From positions 136,501 through 200,500 of the forward strand of contig JADJXW010000006.1 in assembly GCA_016720075.1 (NCBI GenBank): 64,000 nt of DNA, given 5' to 3'. The stretch's first letter is position 1, and each line of letters opens with the position of its first letter. The position numbers and the translations under genes were made by a program. The notes beneath the pieces were generated by a model. It was given only the letters and a program-made list of their open reading frames with translations, was not told the DNA's origin and ran no database searches. The DNA comes from Pseudomonadota bacterium. GTDB lineage: Bacteria > Pseudomonadota > Gammaproteobacteria > Steroidobacterales > Steroidobacteraceae. Positions 27,924 to 37,431 of the stretch are shown piece after piece.

Positions 27924-27950
27924 AATCCCGCGAGAGAGGTTTTCATCGCC

Positions 27951-28634
27951 ATGAACACGCCCTGGATCGCGCCTTCCATCCTGTCGGCCAACTTCGCGCG
28001 CCTGGGCGAGGAAGTCGATGCCGTGCTCGCCGCCGGCGCCGACATCGTGCACTTCGACGTGATGGACAACCACTACGTGCCGAACCTCACCATCGGGCCG
28101 CTGGTGTGCGAGGCGCTGCGCCGGCATGGCGTGAAGGCGCCCATCGACGTGCACCTGATGGTCAGGCCCGTCGATCGGATCATTCCGGATTTCGCGAAGG
28201 CCGGCGCCTCCATCATCAGCTTCCATCCCGAAGCCAGCGAGCATGTCGACCGCACGATCGGGCTGATCCACGAGCAGGGCTGCCAGGCCGGGCTGGTGTT
28301 CAATCCGGCCACGCCACTGAGCTGGCTCGACCACACGCTGCACAACCTCGACCTGGTGCTGATCATGTCGGTGAACCCCGGCTTCGGCGGCCAGAAGTTC
28401 ATTCCCGGAGCGCTCGACAAGCTGCGCGAGGTGCGCCGTCGCATCGACGCCTCCGGCCGCGCGGTGCGGCTCGAGATCGACGGCGGCGTGAAGGCCGACA
28501 ACATCGGCCAGATCGCGAGCGCCGGCGCCGACACCTTCGTGGCCGGCTCGGCGATCTTCGGGGAAAAGGATTACCGCGCGGTCATCGGCGCGATGAAGCG
28601 CAACATCGCCGCCGCGCGCGAACTTACGGCCTGA
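27951..28634 (+). CDS. rpe: Ribulose-phosphate 3-epimerase
   Basis: Interconverts ribulose-5-P and xylulose-5-P in the pentose phosphate pathway. 227-residue TIM barrel with APSILSANFARL, VHFDVMDNHYVPNLTIGP, IDVHLMV, MSVNPGFGGQKFIP and EIDGGVKADN. A TAGAAT at 27922-27927 and an AGAGAGG binding site give it a conventional leader. It is followed by a strong intrinsic terminator. Confidence 0.96.
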   Translation: MNTPWIAPSILSANFARLGEEVDAVLAAGADIVHFDVMDNHYVPNLTIGPLVCEALRRHGVKAPIDVHLMVRPVDRIIPDFAKAGASIISFHPEASEHVDRTIGLIHEQGCQAGLVFNPATPLSWLDHTLHNLDLVLIMSVNPGFGGQKFIPGALDKLREVRRRIDASGRAVRLEIDGGVKADNIGQIASAGADTFVAGSAIFGEKDYRAVIGAMKRNIAAARELTA

Positions 28635-28638
28635 AACG

Positions 28639-28668
28639 AAGAAAGGGACCGCGGGGTCCCTTTCTTTT
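28639..28668 (+). terminator. Intrinsic terminator after rpe
   Basis: GAAAGGGACC (28641-28650), loop GCGG, GGTCCCTTTC (28655-28664) then TTTT; two further A-T pairs extend the stem to 12 bp. The A-rich flank on the left makes it potentially bidirectional for the convergent crp gene. Confidence 0.9.
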
Positions 28669-28693
28669 CGATGCGCCGCGCGCGAGTGACGCG

Positions 28694-29464
28694 CTACTCG
28701 TCATCCTCGTCGTCGAAATCATCGTCCTCGTCGTCATCGAAGCGCGAGGCGGCGGGCGCCTTCGCGGCTGCCTTGCCGCCCACGGCGGCCTGCGCCGGCA
28801 CGACCACGGGGCGCGTCTTCATCTTGGGCCGGGCGTTGAACACGACGATGGTCTTGCCGGTGGCGCGCAGCAGGCCCTGTTCTTCCAGCACCTTCAGCAC
28901 GCGGCCCGCCATTTCGCGCGAGCAGCCGACCAGGCGCGAGAGCTCCTGGCGCGACACCTTGATCTGCATGCCTTCAGGATGCGTCATCGCATCGGGCTCG
29001 TCGCACAGGCCCTGGATGGCATGCGCCACGCGGCCGGTGACATCGACGAAGGCGAGGTCCCCCAGCTTGCGGTTGGTGCGATCCAGGCGCGTGGCCAGCT
29101 GCGTGGCCAGTTCGAAGATCAGGCCCGGCGATTCGGCGGCGATCTGCCGGAAGCGCGGGTAGGTCATTTCGGCCAGCTCGCACTGGTTGCGCGTGCGCAC
29201 CCAGGCGCTGCGCGTGGGCTGGTCGTGGAACAGTCCCATCTCGCCGAAGAACTGGCCCTTGTTGAGGTAGGCGAGCACCATCTCGTTGCCTTCCTCGTCC
29301 TCGATCATCACCTCGACCGAGCCGCTGATGATGTAGTAGAGGACGTCGGGCAGGTCGCCGGCGTGGATGATCACTGTCTTCGAAGAGACCGTGCGGATGC
29401 GGCAATAACTCAGGAATCGGTTGATTGCCGGAATGTCGCTCAGCGGCTTGATGCTGTCTTCCAT
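28694..29464 (-). CDS. crp: CRP/Vfr-type cAMP receptor protein with an acidic C-terminal tail
   Basis: Global transcription regulator. Residues 1-208 match CRP: cAMP pocket GQFFGEMGLFHDQPTRSAWVRT keeps the Gly-Glu and Arg-Ser pair, and the dimer helix has TN where E. coli has TS (DRTNRKLG). The helix-turn-helix is SRQELSRLVGCSREMAGRVLK, very close to Vfr/Clp. Beyond GKTIVVFNAR the protein continues about 45 residues: a Val/Ala/Lys linker, then a run made almost only of Asp and Glu (FDDDEDDDFDDEDDE) that CRP normally lacks. The tail could act as a DNA mimic or solubility tag; this is inference. Confidence 0.93.
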   Translation of the reverse strand: MEDSIKPLSDIPAINRFLSYCRIRTVSSKTVIIHAGDLPDVLYYIISGSVEVMIEDEEGNEMVLAYLNKGQFFGEMGLFHDQPTRSAWVRTRNQCELAEMTYPRFRQIAAESPGLIFELATQLATRLDRTNRKLGDLAFVDVTGRVAHAIQGLCDEPDAMTHPEGMQIKVSRQELSRLVGCSREMAGRVLKVLEEQGLLRATGKTIVVFNARPKMKTRPVVVPAQAAVGGKAAAKAPAASRFDDDEDDDFDDEDDE

Positions 29465-29607
29465 TGTTATTTTCGTCCGTGTTTCCCAGGGGTCGGACCA
29501 AAGCGTCCGGCGATGACGGTCTTTGTATTACATAACGCTGCGTGCAGGCAACCACTGCCCGCGTGACGCAGGTCGCACTGGGCGCAAGTGAAGCGCAAAA
29601 GCGTGAA
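29465..29607 (-). promoter_or_regulatory. crp upstream region with a candidate CRP operator
   Basis: On the minus strand a TGCGA-N6-TCACG site (29577-29562) matches 8 of 10 half-site bases of the CRP consensus TGTGA-N6-TCACA. It lies about 100 bp upstream of the crp start, above an AT-rich stretch containing TAATAC that could be the -10. Autoregulation is a reasonable inference. No other gene is seen here. Confidence 0.35.
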
Positions 29608-30240
29608 CTAGACCCACTTTGCAGTGGTGGTCATGACCCGCGCCGTGGCGCTCATGATCTGCCGGACCGGGAGCGGCAGCTCGGCGCCGCCATGTTCGCG
29701 CGCCAGCCTGCCATGGGTGATCTCGTCGTCGCGCATCTGCTCGAGGATGGCCCGGCTGCGCGCATCGGATTCGGGGATCTGCGCCAGGTGACCATCCAGG
29801 TGCCGCTCCACCTGCCGCTCGGTCTCCGAGACGAATCCCAGGCTGATCCGGTCGCCGGCCAGGCCCGCCAGCGCACCAATGGCGAAGGACCCCGCGTACC
29901 AGAGCGGGTCGAGGCGGCTGGGTCGGTCGTGAAGTTCGCCCAGGCGCTGTTCGCACCAGGCCAGGTGGTCGGTTTCCTCGCGGGCCGCCTGCTCGAGCAG
30001 GGCACGGTTGGCCGGATTGCGGGCCACCAGGGCCTGCCCGTGGTAAAGCCCCTGGGCGGCGATCTCCCCGGCGTGATTGACCCGCATCAGGCCCGCGGCA
30101 TGGCGCCGTTCGGTGTCGTTAGCCACCGCGGCGGGGCTGCCCGGCGTGGGACGGCCGGCGGCCGCTGGCGCCAGCACCGCGCGCAGCGCGCGGTCGGCAG
30201 AGATAAGTATTTGATCCAGAAAGGGACGCGCGCGTTCCAT
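29608..30240 (-). CDS. coq7: Coq7-type demethoxyubiquinone hydroxylase
   Basis: Di-iron hydroxylase for ubiquinone biosynthesis, replacing the flavin enzyme UbiF in many Proteobacteria. 210 residues with the four iron-binding helices: RVNHAGEIAAQGLY, AREETDHLAWCEQRL, ETERQVERHLDGHL and RDDEITHGRLA. A minus-strand TATAGT ends 6 nt before the ATG, so a leaderless transcript is likely. The two other ubiquinone hydroxylases (ubiH and a ubiI-like gene) are at 42-44 kb. Confidence 0.94.
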   Translation of the reverse strand: MERARPFLDQILISADRALRAVLAPAAAGRPTPGSPAAVANDTERRHAAGLMRVNHAGEIAAQGLYHGQALVARNPANRALLEQAAREETDHLAWCEQRLGELHDRPSRLDPLWYAGSFAIGALAGLAGDRISLGFVSETERQVERHLDGHLAQIPESDARSRAILEQMRDDEITHGRLAREHGGAELPLPVRQIMSATARVMTTTAKWV

Positions 30241-30246
30241 TGCACT

Positions 30247-30252
30247 ACTATA
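30247..30252 (-). promoter_or_regulatory. -10 element before coq7
   Basis: TATAGT on the minus strand, 6 nt before the coq7 ATG, within an unusual TATATA patch; no Shine-Dalgarno is present. Confidence 0.5.
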
Positions 30253-30305
30253 TATGTCCCGCAGCGGGCCCGGCAGGGGGCCCGAAAAAGGGGCTGGCGT
30301 TGGCT

Positions 30306-30334
30306 TTGCTTGCGCTTCGGCCTTCGATTACACT
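30306..30334 (+). promoter_or_regulatory. Promoter of the rplM-rpsI operon
   Basis: TTGCTT (30306-30311), 17-bp spacer, TACACT (30329-30334). It precedes a leader of about 60 nt with a TTTTTT run and a GC-rich hairpin. Confidence 0.65.
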
Positions 30335-30350
30335 CTGCGGCCTTTTTTAT

Positions 30351-30378
30351 GGCCCCCAACCAACACCGGCGGGGGGCC
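30351..30378 (+). promoter_or_regulatory. Leader hairpin before rplM
   Basis: GGCCCCC (30351-30357) pairs with GGGGGCC (30372-30378) around a 14-nt loop, about 20 nt before the rplM start. In E. coli L13 represses its own operon through the leader; this hairpin is a candidate target here, by analogy only. Confidence 0.35.
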
Positions 30379-30398
30379 CAGATGCCGGGAATTTCAAG

Positions 30399-30827
30399 AT
30401 GAGCACCACATTCGCCAATGCCGCAACCGTCAGGGCCGACTGGTACGTCGTGAACGCCGATGGCAAGACTCTCGGGCGTCTCGCGACCCAGCTCGCGCAC
30501 CGCCTGAAGGGCAAGCACAAGGCCGACTACTCGCCCCACGTCGACATGGGCGACAACCTCATCGTGCTGAACGCGGAGAAGATCCGCGTCACCGGCGCGA
30601 AGCTCACGGACAAGTTCTACCACCAGCACACCGGCTATATGGGCAACCTGAAGTCCATCTCGCTGGGCAAGCTGCTGCAGGAGCACCCGGAGCGCGCGAT
30701 GGAGTTCGCCGTGAAGGGCATGCTGCCGAAGAACACGCTGGGCCGGAAGATGTTCCGCAAGCTGCATGTGTTCGCCGGCGGCCAGCATCCGCACTCGGCG
30801 CAGCAGCCCAAGTCGCTGGACCTGTAA
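30399..30827 (+). CDS. rplM: 50S ribosomal protein L13
   Basis: 142 residues, exactly the usual length. Conserved segments WYVVNADGKTLGRLAT, DYSPHVDMGDNLIVLNAEKI, YHQHTGYMGNLKSI and MLPKNTLGRKMFRKLHVF. ATG 30399 was chosen on family alignment. First gene of the rplM-rpsI operon. Confidence 0.98.
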   Translation: MSTTFANAATVRADWYVVNADGKTLGRLATQLAHRLKGKHKADYSPHVDMGDNLIVLNAEKIRVTGAKLTDKFYHQHTGYMGNLKSISLGKLLQEHPERAMEFAVKGMLPKNTLGRKMFRKLHVFAGGQHPHSAQQPKSLDL

Positions 30828-30859
30828 TCAACTGATATTTCGCCAGGAATCAAAGCAAC

Positions 30860-31249
30860 ATGGCATCGACCCAGTACGGCACCGGACGTCGCAAGACCGC
30901 CACGGCCCGCGTCTACATGAAGGCCGGCACCGGCAAGATCACGATCAACGATCGCCCGATCGATGAATTCTTCGGTCGCGAGACCGGTCGCATGATCGTG
31001 CGCCAGCCGCTGGCCGTCGCGCAGGCCGAAGGCCGCTTCGATTTCACCGTGCAGGTCGCCGGTGGTGGCATCACCGGCCAGGCCGGCGCGATCCGCCACG
31101 GCATCACGCGCGCGCTGATGGAATACGACGAAACCCTGCGCCCCTCGCTGCGCAAGGCGGGCTTCGTCACGCGCGATGCCCGCGAGGTCGAGCGCAAGAA
31201 GGTCGGTCGCCGCAAGGCGCGTCGCGGTCCGCAGTACTCCAAGCGCTAA
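30860..31249 (+). CDS. rpsI: 30S ribosomal protein S9
   Basis: 129 residues, normal length, with YGTGRRKTATARVY at the start, AGGGITGQAGAIRHGI, and the basic C-terminus RRGPQYSKR whose last residues reach the P-site tRNA. 32 bp after rplM. Confidence 0.98.
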   Translation: MASTQYGTGRRKTATARVYMKAGTGKITINDRPIDEFFGRETGRMIVRQPLAVAQAEGRFDFTVQVAGGGITGQAGAIRHGITRALMEYDETLRPSLRKAGFVTRDAREVERKKVGRRKARRGPQYSKR

Positions 31250-31256
31250 AGTCGAG

Positions 31257-31281
31257 GGCTGCGCGCCCATGGCGCGCAGCC
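31257..31281 (+). terminator. GC-rich hairpin between rpsI and tRNA-Gln
   Basis: GGCTGCGCGCC (31257-31267) and GGCGCGCAGCC (31271-31281) form a perfect 11-bp stem with loop CAT. No T-run follows, so it may be a processing or partial termination site allowing read-through to the tRNA rather than a full terminator. Confidence 0.5.
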
Positions 31282-31292
31282 GCTTGAACCGG

Positions 31293-31366
31293 TGGGAGAT
31301 CGTCCAGCGGTAGGACTACGGACTCTGACTCCGTCAACCTAGGTTCGAATCCTAGTCTCCCAGCCA
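31293..31366 (+). tRNA. tRNA-Gln(CTG)
   Basis: 74 nt including encoded CCA. Acceptor stem TGGGAGA/TCTCCCA, anticodon arm ACGGA-CTCTGAC-TCCGT giving anticodon CTG (codon CAG), T arm CTAGG-TTCGAAT-CCTAG. It closely matches bacterial tRNA-Gln. It lies 33 bp from the end of the convergent glnS gene, whose product charges it. Confidence 0.95.
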
Positions 31367-31399
31367 ACTGTCTCCCGGCGCCGCCTTCAGCGCGGCGCG
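31367..31399. terminator. Short hairpin between tRNA-Gln and glnS
   Basis: GCGCCGC (31378-31384) pairs with GCGGCGC (31392-31398), loop CTTCAGC. With no clear T-run on either strand, terminator function for either gene is only possible. Confidence 0.35.
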
Positions 31400-33166
31400 T
31401 CAACGCGACGCCTTGGCCCACGAATCCCGCAGCGTCACCGTGCGATTGAACACCGGCGCGCCGGGCTTCGAATCCATCCGGTCAGCCACGAAATAGCCGT
31501 GGCGCTCGAACTGGCAGCTTGAACCGGCCTCGGCCTGCTGCAGCGCCGGCTCCAGTTGCGCGCGAATCACGCGCTTGGCATCCGGATTGATGTCCAGCAG
31601 GAAATCGCGGTCGCCGGCGCCCGGGTTCGGAACTGCGAACAGGCGGTCGTAGAGCCGCACCTCGCACTCGAAGGCGGCCTGCACGGCCACCCAGTGCACA
31701 TTGCCCTTCACCTTGTACTGGTCCGCGCCCGCGGAACCGGAATGCGAGTCGGGGAAGTAGTTGCAGTGCACGGCGGTAACCCGCCCCGCTTCATCCTGGT
31801 CGAAGCCGGTGCACTCGACCACGTATCCATAGCGCAGCCGGACGCGATTGCCCGGATAGAGCCGGAAATAGCCTTTGCTCGGGGCCGCCATAAAGTCTTC
31901 CCGCTCGATCCACAACTCGCGCGCGAACAGCAGCTCGCGCGTGCCCAGTTCCGGCTTCTGCGGATGGTTGGGCGCGACGCATTTCTCGGTCTGCCCTTCA
32001 GGATAGTTGTCGATGATGAGCTTCACCGGATCCAGCACGCCGATCCGCCGCGGCGCCATCTCGTTCAGGTGATTGCGCACGCAGTCTTCCAGCACGCCCA
32101 TCTCGATCCAGGACTCGGACTTGGAAACGCCGATCCGCTCGGCAAACGCCCGGAAGGCCTCCGGCGTGAACCCGCGCCGGCGCGCGCCGGCCAGCGTCGG
32201 CAGGCGGGGGTCGTCCCAGCCGTCCACATGGTTCTCTTCCACCAGCTGCATCAGCTTGCGCTTGGACAGCACCGTGTAGCTCAGATTCAGGCGCGAGAAT
32301 TCGTACTGCTGCGGCAGGGGCTGCGCGAAGAAGCCCGCCTCGTGCAGGCGCTCCAGCAGCCAGTTGTAGAAGGGCCGCTGGTCTTCGAACTCCAGCGTGC
32401 ACAGCGAATGGGTGATGTTCTCGAGCGCGTCCTCGATCGGATGCGCAAAGGTGTACATCGGGTAGATGCACCAGGCATCCCCGGTATTGTGGTGATGCGC
32501 GTGGCGGATGCGGTAGATGGGCGGATCGCGCAGGTTGATGTTGGGCGACGCCATGTCGATCTTCGCCCTGAGCACATGCGCGCCATCGGGAAACTCGCCA
32601 GCCCGCATGCGGGTGAACAGGTCGAGGTTCTCGGCCACGCTGCGCGCCCGATGGGGGCTGTCGGTGCCCGGCTCGGTCAGCGTGCCGCGGTTGGCGCGCA
32701 TCTGCTCCGGGCTCTGGCTGTCGACATAGGCGTGGCCGCGCTCGATCAGCGCCAGGGCGCAGCGGTACATGGCGTCGAAGTAGTTCGAGGCGAAGTACAG
32801 GTTCGGTCCCCAGTCGAAGCCCAGCCAGCGCACCACGTCGATGATCGAATCGACGTACTGCTGTTCTTCGCGCGCCGGATTGGTGTCGTCGAAGCGCAGG
32901 TGGCAGGCGCCGCCGAACTCCCGCGCCAGGCCGAAGTTCAGGCAGATCGACTTGGCGTGCCCGATGTGCAGGTACCCGTTGGGCTCGGGCGGAAAGCGCG
33001 TGCGGATTCGCGCCGGGTCGATTGGGCCGGACGCGTGCCCGGTGGCTTCGCCGGGCTGGCCCGACCAGCGACGCGAGGCATACCTGCCTGCGGCAAGGTC
33101 TGCCTCGACGATGTGACGGATGAAGTTGCTCGCCGGTGGTGCGGGCGTGGATTCTTTGGCGGCCAT
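31400..33166 (-). CDS. glnS: Glutaminyl-tRNA synthetase
   Basis: Class I synthetase. 588 residues: HIGH motif in PNGYLHIGHAKSI, RFDDTNPAREEQQYVDSI, YRIRHAHHHNTGDAWCIYPMY, and a KMSKS-type VLSKRKL. The C-terminal beta-barrel anticodon domain (KSKG-like KGYFRLYPGNRVRLRYGYVVEC) is complete. The N-terminal residues 1-55 are longer than in E. coli and Gly/Pro rich. A minus-strand TAGACT lies 9 nt before the ATG with no Shine-Dalgarno. Confidence 0.96.
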   Translation of the reverse strand: MAAKESTPAPPASNFIRHIVEADLAAGRYASRRWSGQPGEATGHASGPIDPARIRTRFPPEPNGYLHIGHAKSICLNFGLAREFGGACHLRFDDTNPAREEQQYVDSIIDVVRWLGFDWGPNLYFASNYFDAMYRCALALIERGHAYVDSQSPEQMRANRGTLTEPGTDSPHRARSVAENLDLFTRMRAGEFPDGAHVLRAKIDMASPNINLRDPPIYRIRHAHHHNTGDAWCIYPMYTFAHPIEDALENITHSLCTLEFEDQRPFYNWLLERLHEAGFFAQPLPQQYEFSRLNLSYTVLSKRKLMQLVEENHVDGWDDPRLPTLAGARRRGFTPEAFRAFAERIGVSKSESWIEMGVLEDCVRNHLNEMAPRRIGVLDPVKLIIDNYPEGQTEKCVAPNHPQKPELGTRELLFARELWIEREDFMAAPSKGYFRLYPGNRVRLRYGYVVECTGFDQDEAGRVTAVHCNYFPDSHSGSAGADQYKVKGNVHWVAVQAAFECEVRLYDRLFAVPNPGAGDRDFLLDINPDAKRVIRAQLEPALQQAEAGSSCQFERHGYFVADRMDSKPGAPVFNRTVTLRDSWAKASR

Positions 33167-33175
33167 GGGCTCGGT

Positions 33176-33181
33176 AGTCTA
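33176..33181 (-). promoter_or_regulatory. -10-like element before glnS
   Basis: TAGACT on the minus strand, 9 nt upstream of the glnS ATG. Confidence 0.35.
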
Positions 33182-33326
33182 CCCAATCGGCGAGGGCGAA
33201 CATGCCCGGCGACACGCCGGCCGGGTCTCAGTCTTTCCCCGAATCGCCTGACCCGGACTCAAGTCACAGGTCCTCCCCGCCGTTATGGCGCGTATACCCG
33301 ATACGCAACGACCGGCGGAGAAAACC

Positions 33327-35441
33327 TTGAAGATTCCCAGTTGGCTCAATCCCGGCTCCCGCGGTGCCGCCGCCGACCTGCAGGCCGCGACCGCCCAGGT
33401 CGCCGCGATCAATCGTTCGCAGGCGGTCATCGAATTCGACCTGGAGGGCACCATCCTCACGGCCAACGGCAATTTCCTGAAGACCCTGGGCTATGAGCTG
33501 GACGAGATCCGCGGTCACCACCACAGCATGTTCGTCGAGCCTGCCCAGCGCGAGTCGGCCGAGTACAAGCGTTTCTGGGAGAAACTGGGACGCGGCGAGT
33601 TTGAAGCCGCGCAGTACCTGCGCATCGGCAAGGGTGGCCGGCGGGTCTGGATCCAGGCGACCTACAACCCCGTCTTCGATGCCGAGGGCCGGCCAGCACG
33701 GGTCATCAAGTTTGCCACCGACATCACGGCGCGGAAGCATCTCGAGTCCGAGTCGAAGGGCGTGCACGACGCCATTGACCGCGTGTCGGCCGTGATCGAG
33801 TTCGAACTCGACGGCACCATCCTCACCGCCAATGCCAATTTCCTGAAAGTCCTGGGCTACGGGCTGGAGGAGATCCGCGGTCGCCACCACAGCATGTTCG
33901 TCGATCCGGCCCAGCGTGATTCGGCCGAATACAAGCTGTTCTGGGAGAAGCTGGGTCGTGGCCACTTCGACGCCGGGCGCTACATGCGCATTGGCAGGGA
34001 TGGCCGGCAGGTGTGGCTGCAGGCCAGCTACAACCCGATCTTCAACGCCGAGGGCAGGGCCTACAAGGTGATGAAGTTCGCGACCGACATCACGGCGGAA
34101 ATCACCGCGTCGCACCTGAGCGCCGTGTACCGCGGGGCGCTCGACAACGCCACGGCCAATGTCATGGTGGCCGACAACGACTGCAACATCATCTACATGA
34201 ACCGGGCGGCCAGCACGCTGATGGCGGCCGGGGAATCGGACTTCCGCAAGGACCTGCCGGCGTTCAATGCCGCGAAGCTCGTCGGCGGCAACATCGACGC
34301 GTTCCACCGCAATCCGGCGCACCAGCGCAGGATGCTGGCCGGGCTGAACGGCACCTTCACCTCGAAGCTCAAGATCGGCGGGCGCACCATGCGCATCACG
34401 GCCAATCCGATGAGCAATCCGGCCGGCACGCGCATCGGCACCGTCGTTGAATGGGGCGACCTGACGCAGGAACTGGCGACCGAGACCGAAGTGCAGGACA
34501 TGGTCACCGCCGTGCTCGCGGGCGACCTGGGCAAGCGCATCGCGATGGCCGGCAAGTCCGGCTTCCACCAGAACCTCTCGCAGGGCATCAATTCCATTGC
34601 CGACAGCATGGTCAAGGTCGTGGCCGAGACCCAGAACGCCGCGCAGGAGATCAGCCGCGGCGCCGACGAGATCAGCCAGGGCAGCATGAACCTCTCGCAG
34701 CGCACCGAGGAGCAGGCCAGCAGCCTGGAGCAGACCGCCTCCTCGATGGAGCAGATGACCAGCACCGTCCGGCAGAACGCCGACAACGCCGGGCAGGCCA
34801 ACCAGTTGGCCGTGGCCGCGCGTGACCAGGCGGAGAAGGGCGGCGCCGTGGTGGCGCGCGCCGTCACCGCCATGGGTCAGATCAACGAATCCTCGCGCAA
34901 GATAGCCGACATCATCGGCGTGATCGACGAGATCGCCTTCCAGACCAACCTGCTGGCGCTGAACGCGGCCGTGGAGGCCGCGCGCGCCGGCGAGCAGGGC
35001 CGCGGCTTCGCGGTGGTGGCGGCCGAGGTCAGGAGCCTGGCTGGTCGGTCGGCGACGGCGGCCAAGGAGATCAAGGCGCTGATCCAGGACAGCGTGAAGA
35101 AGGTGGAGGAGGGCTCGAGCCTGGTGACCCAGTCGGGTGGAACGCTGGAGCAGATCGTCGGCTCGGTGAAGAAGGTGACCGACATCGTCGGGGAAATCGC
35201 AGCCGCGTCCCGCGAGCAGTCCTCGGGCATCGAGCAGGTGAACAAGGCCGTGATGCAGCTGGACGAGTTGACGCAGCAGAACGCCGCGCTGGTAGAGCAG
35301 TCATCGGCGGCGAGCCAGGCGATGGCCGAACAGGCGCGTGGCCTGAATCACTCCATGACCCGGTTCCGGTTGGAGCGCAGCGCGGGCGCCGTGCTGCAGG
35401 CCGTGAACAGCCCGGCGCCGCTGCGCACCGCAGCGCGCTAG
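33327..35441 (+). CDS. Soluble methyl-accepting chemotaxis protein with tandem PAS domains
   Basis: Cytoplasmic receptor, 704 residues from TTG 33327, chosen because GGAG (33317-33320) is well spaced; ATG 33285 is the alternative. Two PAS domains (about 30-140 and 155-260) are near-copies (FLKTLGYELDEIRG versus FLKVLGYGLEEIRG; both end KFATDIT), the Aer-like PAS type with a likely small-ligand pocket. A third PAS-like region spans 265-390. No membrane segment is seen. The methyl-accepting signalling domain (about 440-680) has the hairpin tip ..DEIAFQTNLLALNAAVEAARAGEQGRGFAVVA. No che genes are in the window, so the pathway lies elsewhere. Confidence 0.93.
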   Translation: MKIPSWLNPGSRGAAADLQAATAQVAAINRSQAVIEFDLEGTILTANGNFLKTLGYELDEIRGHHHSMFVEPAQRESAEYKRFWEKLGRGEFEAAQYLRIGKGGRRVWIQATYNPVFDAEGRPARVIKFATDITARKHLESESKGVHDAIDRVSAVIEFELDGTILTANANFLKVLGYGLEEIRGRHHSMFVDPAQRDSAEYKLFWEKLGRGHFDAGRYMRIGRDGRQVWLQASYNPIFNAEGRAYKVMKFATDITAEITASHLSAVYRGALDNATANVMVADNDCNIIYMNRAASTLMAAGESDFRKDLPAFNAAKLVGGNIDAFHRNPAHQRRMLAGLNGTFTSKLKIGGRTMRITANPMSNPAGTRIGTVVEWGDLTQELATETEVQDMVTAVLAGDLGKRIAMAGKSGFHQNLSQGINSIADSMVKVVAETQNAAQEISRGADEISQGSMNLSQRTEEQASSLEQTASSMEQMTSTVRQNADNAGQANQLAVAARDQAEKGGAVVARAVTAMGQINESSRKIADIIGVIDEIAFQTNLLALNAAVEAARAGEQGRGFAVVAAEVRSLAGRSATAAKEIKALIQDSVKKVEEGSSLVTQSGGTLEQIVGSVKKVTDIVGEIAAASREQSSGIEQVNKAVMQLDELTQQNAALVEQSSAASQAMAEQARGLNHSMTRFRLERSAGAVLQAVNSPAPLRTAAR

Positions 35442-35450
35442 CGCGCTGCG
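35429..35450. repeat. 22-bp perfect palindrome across the chemotaxis-receptor stop codon
   Basis: CGCAGCGCGCTA continues as its own reverse complement to 35450, centred on CTAG; the TAG stop (35439-35441) is inside. As RNA it forms a 9-bp stem with a CTAG loop on either strand, a possible bidirectional end signal between this gene and leuA. Confidence 0.7.
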
Positions 35451-35474
35451 GGCTACGTGCGCACCGGCCCCGAA

Positions 35475-37169
<1,695 letters not shown>

Positions 37170-37279
37170 GGTCGTCTCCATTCTTGGGAGGCCGGTCCGT
37201 GGGCGCCAAGGTCTTGGGGCCGCGCGGAGCGGTGTTCAGTTCGTATGGGGAAATGATGCGCCCAAAGGCGCGAGCCAGC
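37170..37279 (-). promoter_or_regulatory. leuA leader RNA with mutually exclusive pairings
   Basis: Between the leader-peptide stop and leuA. GCGCC pairs with the adjacent GGCGC (loop TTTG), while the overlapping GGGCGC can instead pair with GCGCCC about 70 nt downstream next to a CCAAG/CTTGG stem. This alternative-structure layout is attenuator-like. No U-run follows, so a classic intrinsic attenuator is not evident. Confidence 0.3.
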
Positions 37280-37372
37280 CTAGTAGTGCGTCGGGCGACG
37301 CAGGTGCAGGCGCGCAACCAGCAGCTCGCCGCCAGGGATGGCCGGAACGATGATGTGCTGCTGTTGACGCAT
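37280..37372 (-). CDS. Candidate leuA leader peptide (30 residues)
   Basis: Open frame ATG 37372 to TAG, on the leuA strand and upstream of it. Nine of 30 residues are Ile, Leu or Val, in two groups (HIIVPAI, then ELLVARLHL). It is preceded by TTGCGG (37408-37403), an 18-bp spacer and TAGGCT (37384-37379), ending 6 nt before the ATG, so it may be the first codon of the transcript. Branched-chain codons upstream of leuA suggest translation-coupled control by Ile/Leu/Val supply. No homology can be checked here and the Leu codons are not in a run, so confidence is modest. Confidence 0.4.
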   Translation of the reverse strand: MRQQQHIIVPAIPGGELLVARLHLRRPTHY

Positions 37373-37431
37373 GAAACGAGCCTAGCAGGGGCCGGGAGGC
37401 CCCCGCAACCCGTATCCAGTCCTTGATGCTT

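Noticed and set aside
28639..28668. The rpe terminator as part of a repeat family.
   Set aside because: It is a plain intrinsic terminator with a T-run, with no second copy seen in the window.
30253..30300. GGGCCC-rich palindrome between coq7 and rplM as a terminator.
   Set aside because: It lies upstream of both divergent genes, so there is no transcript for it to end; it may just be GC-rich spacer.
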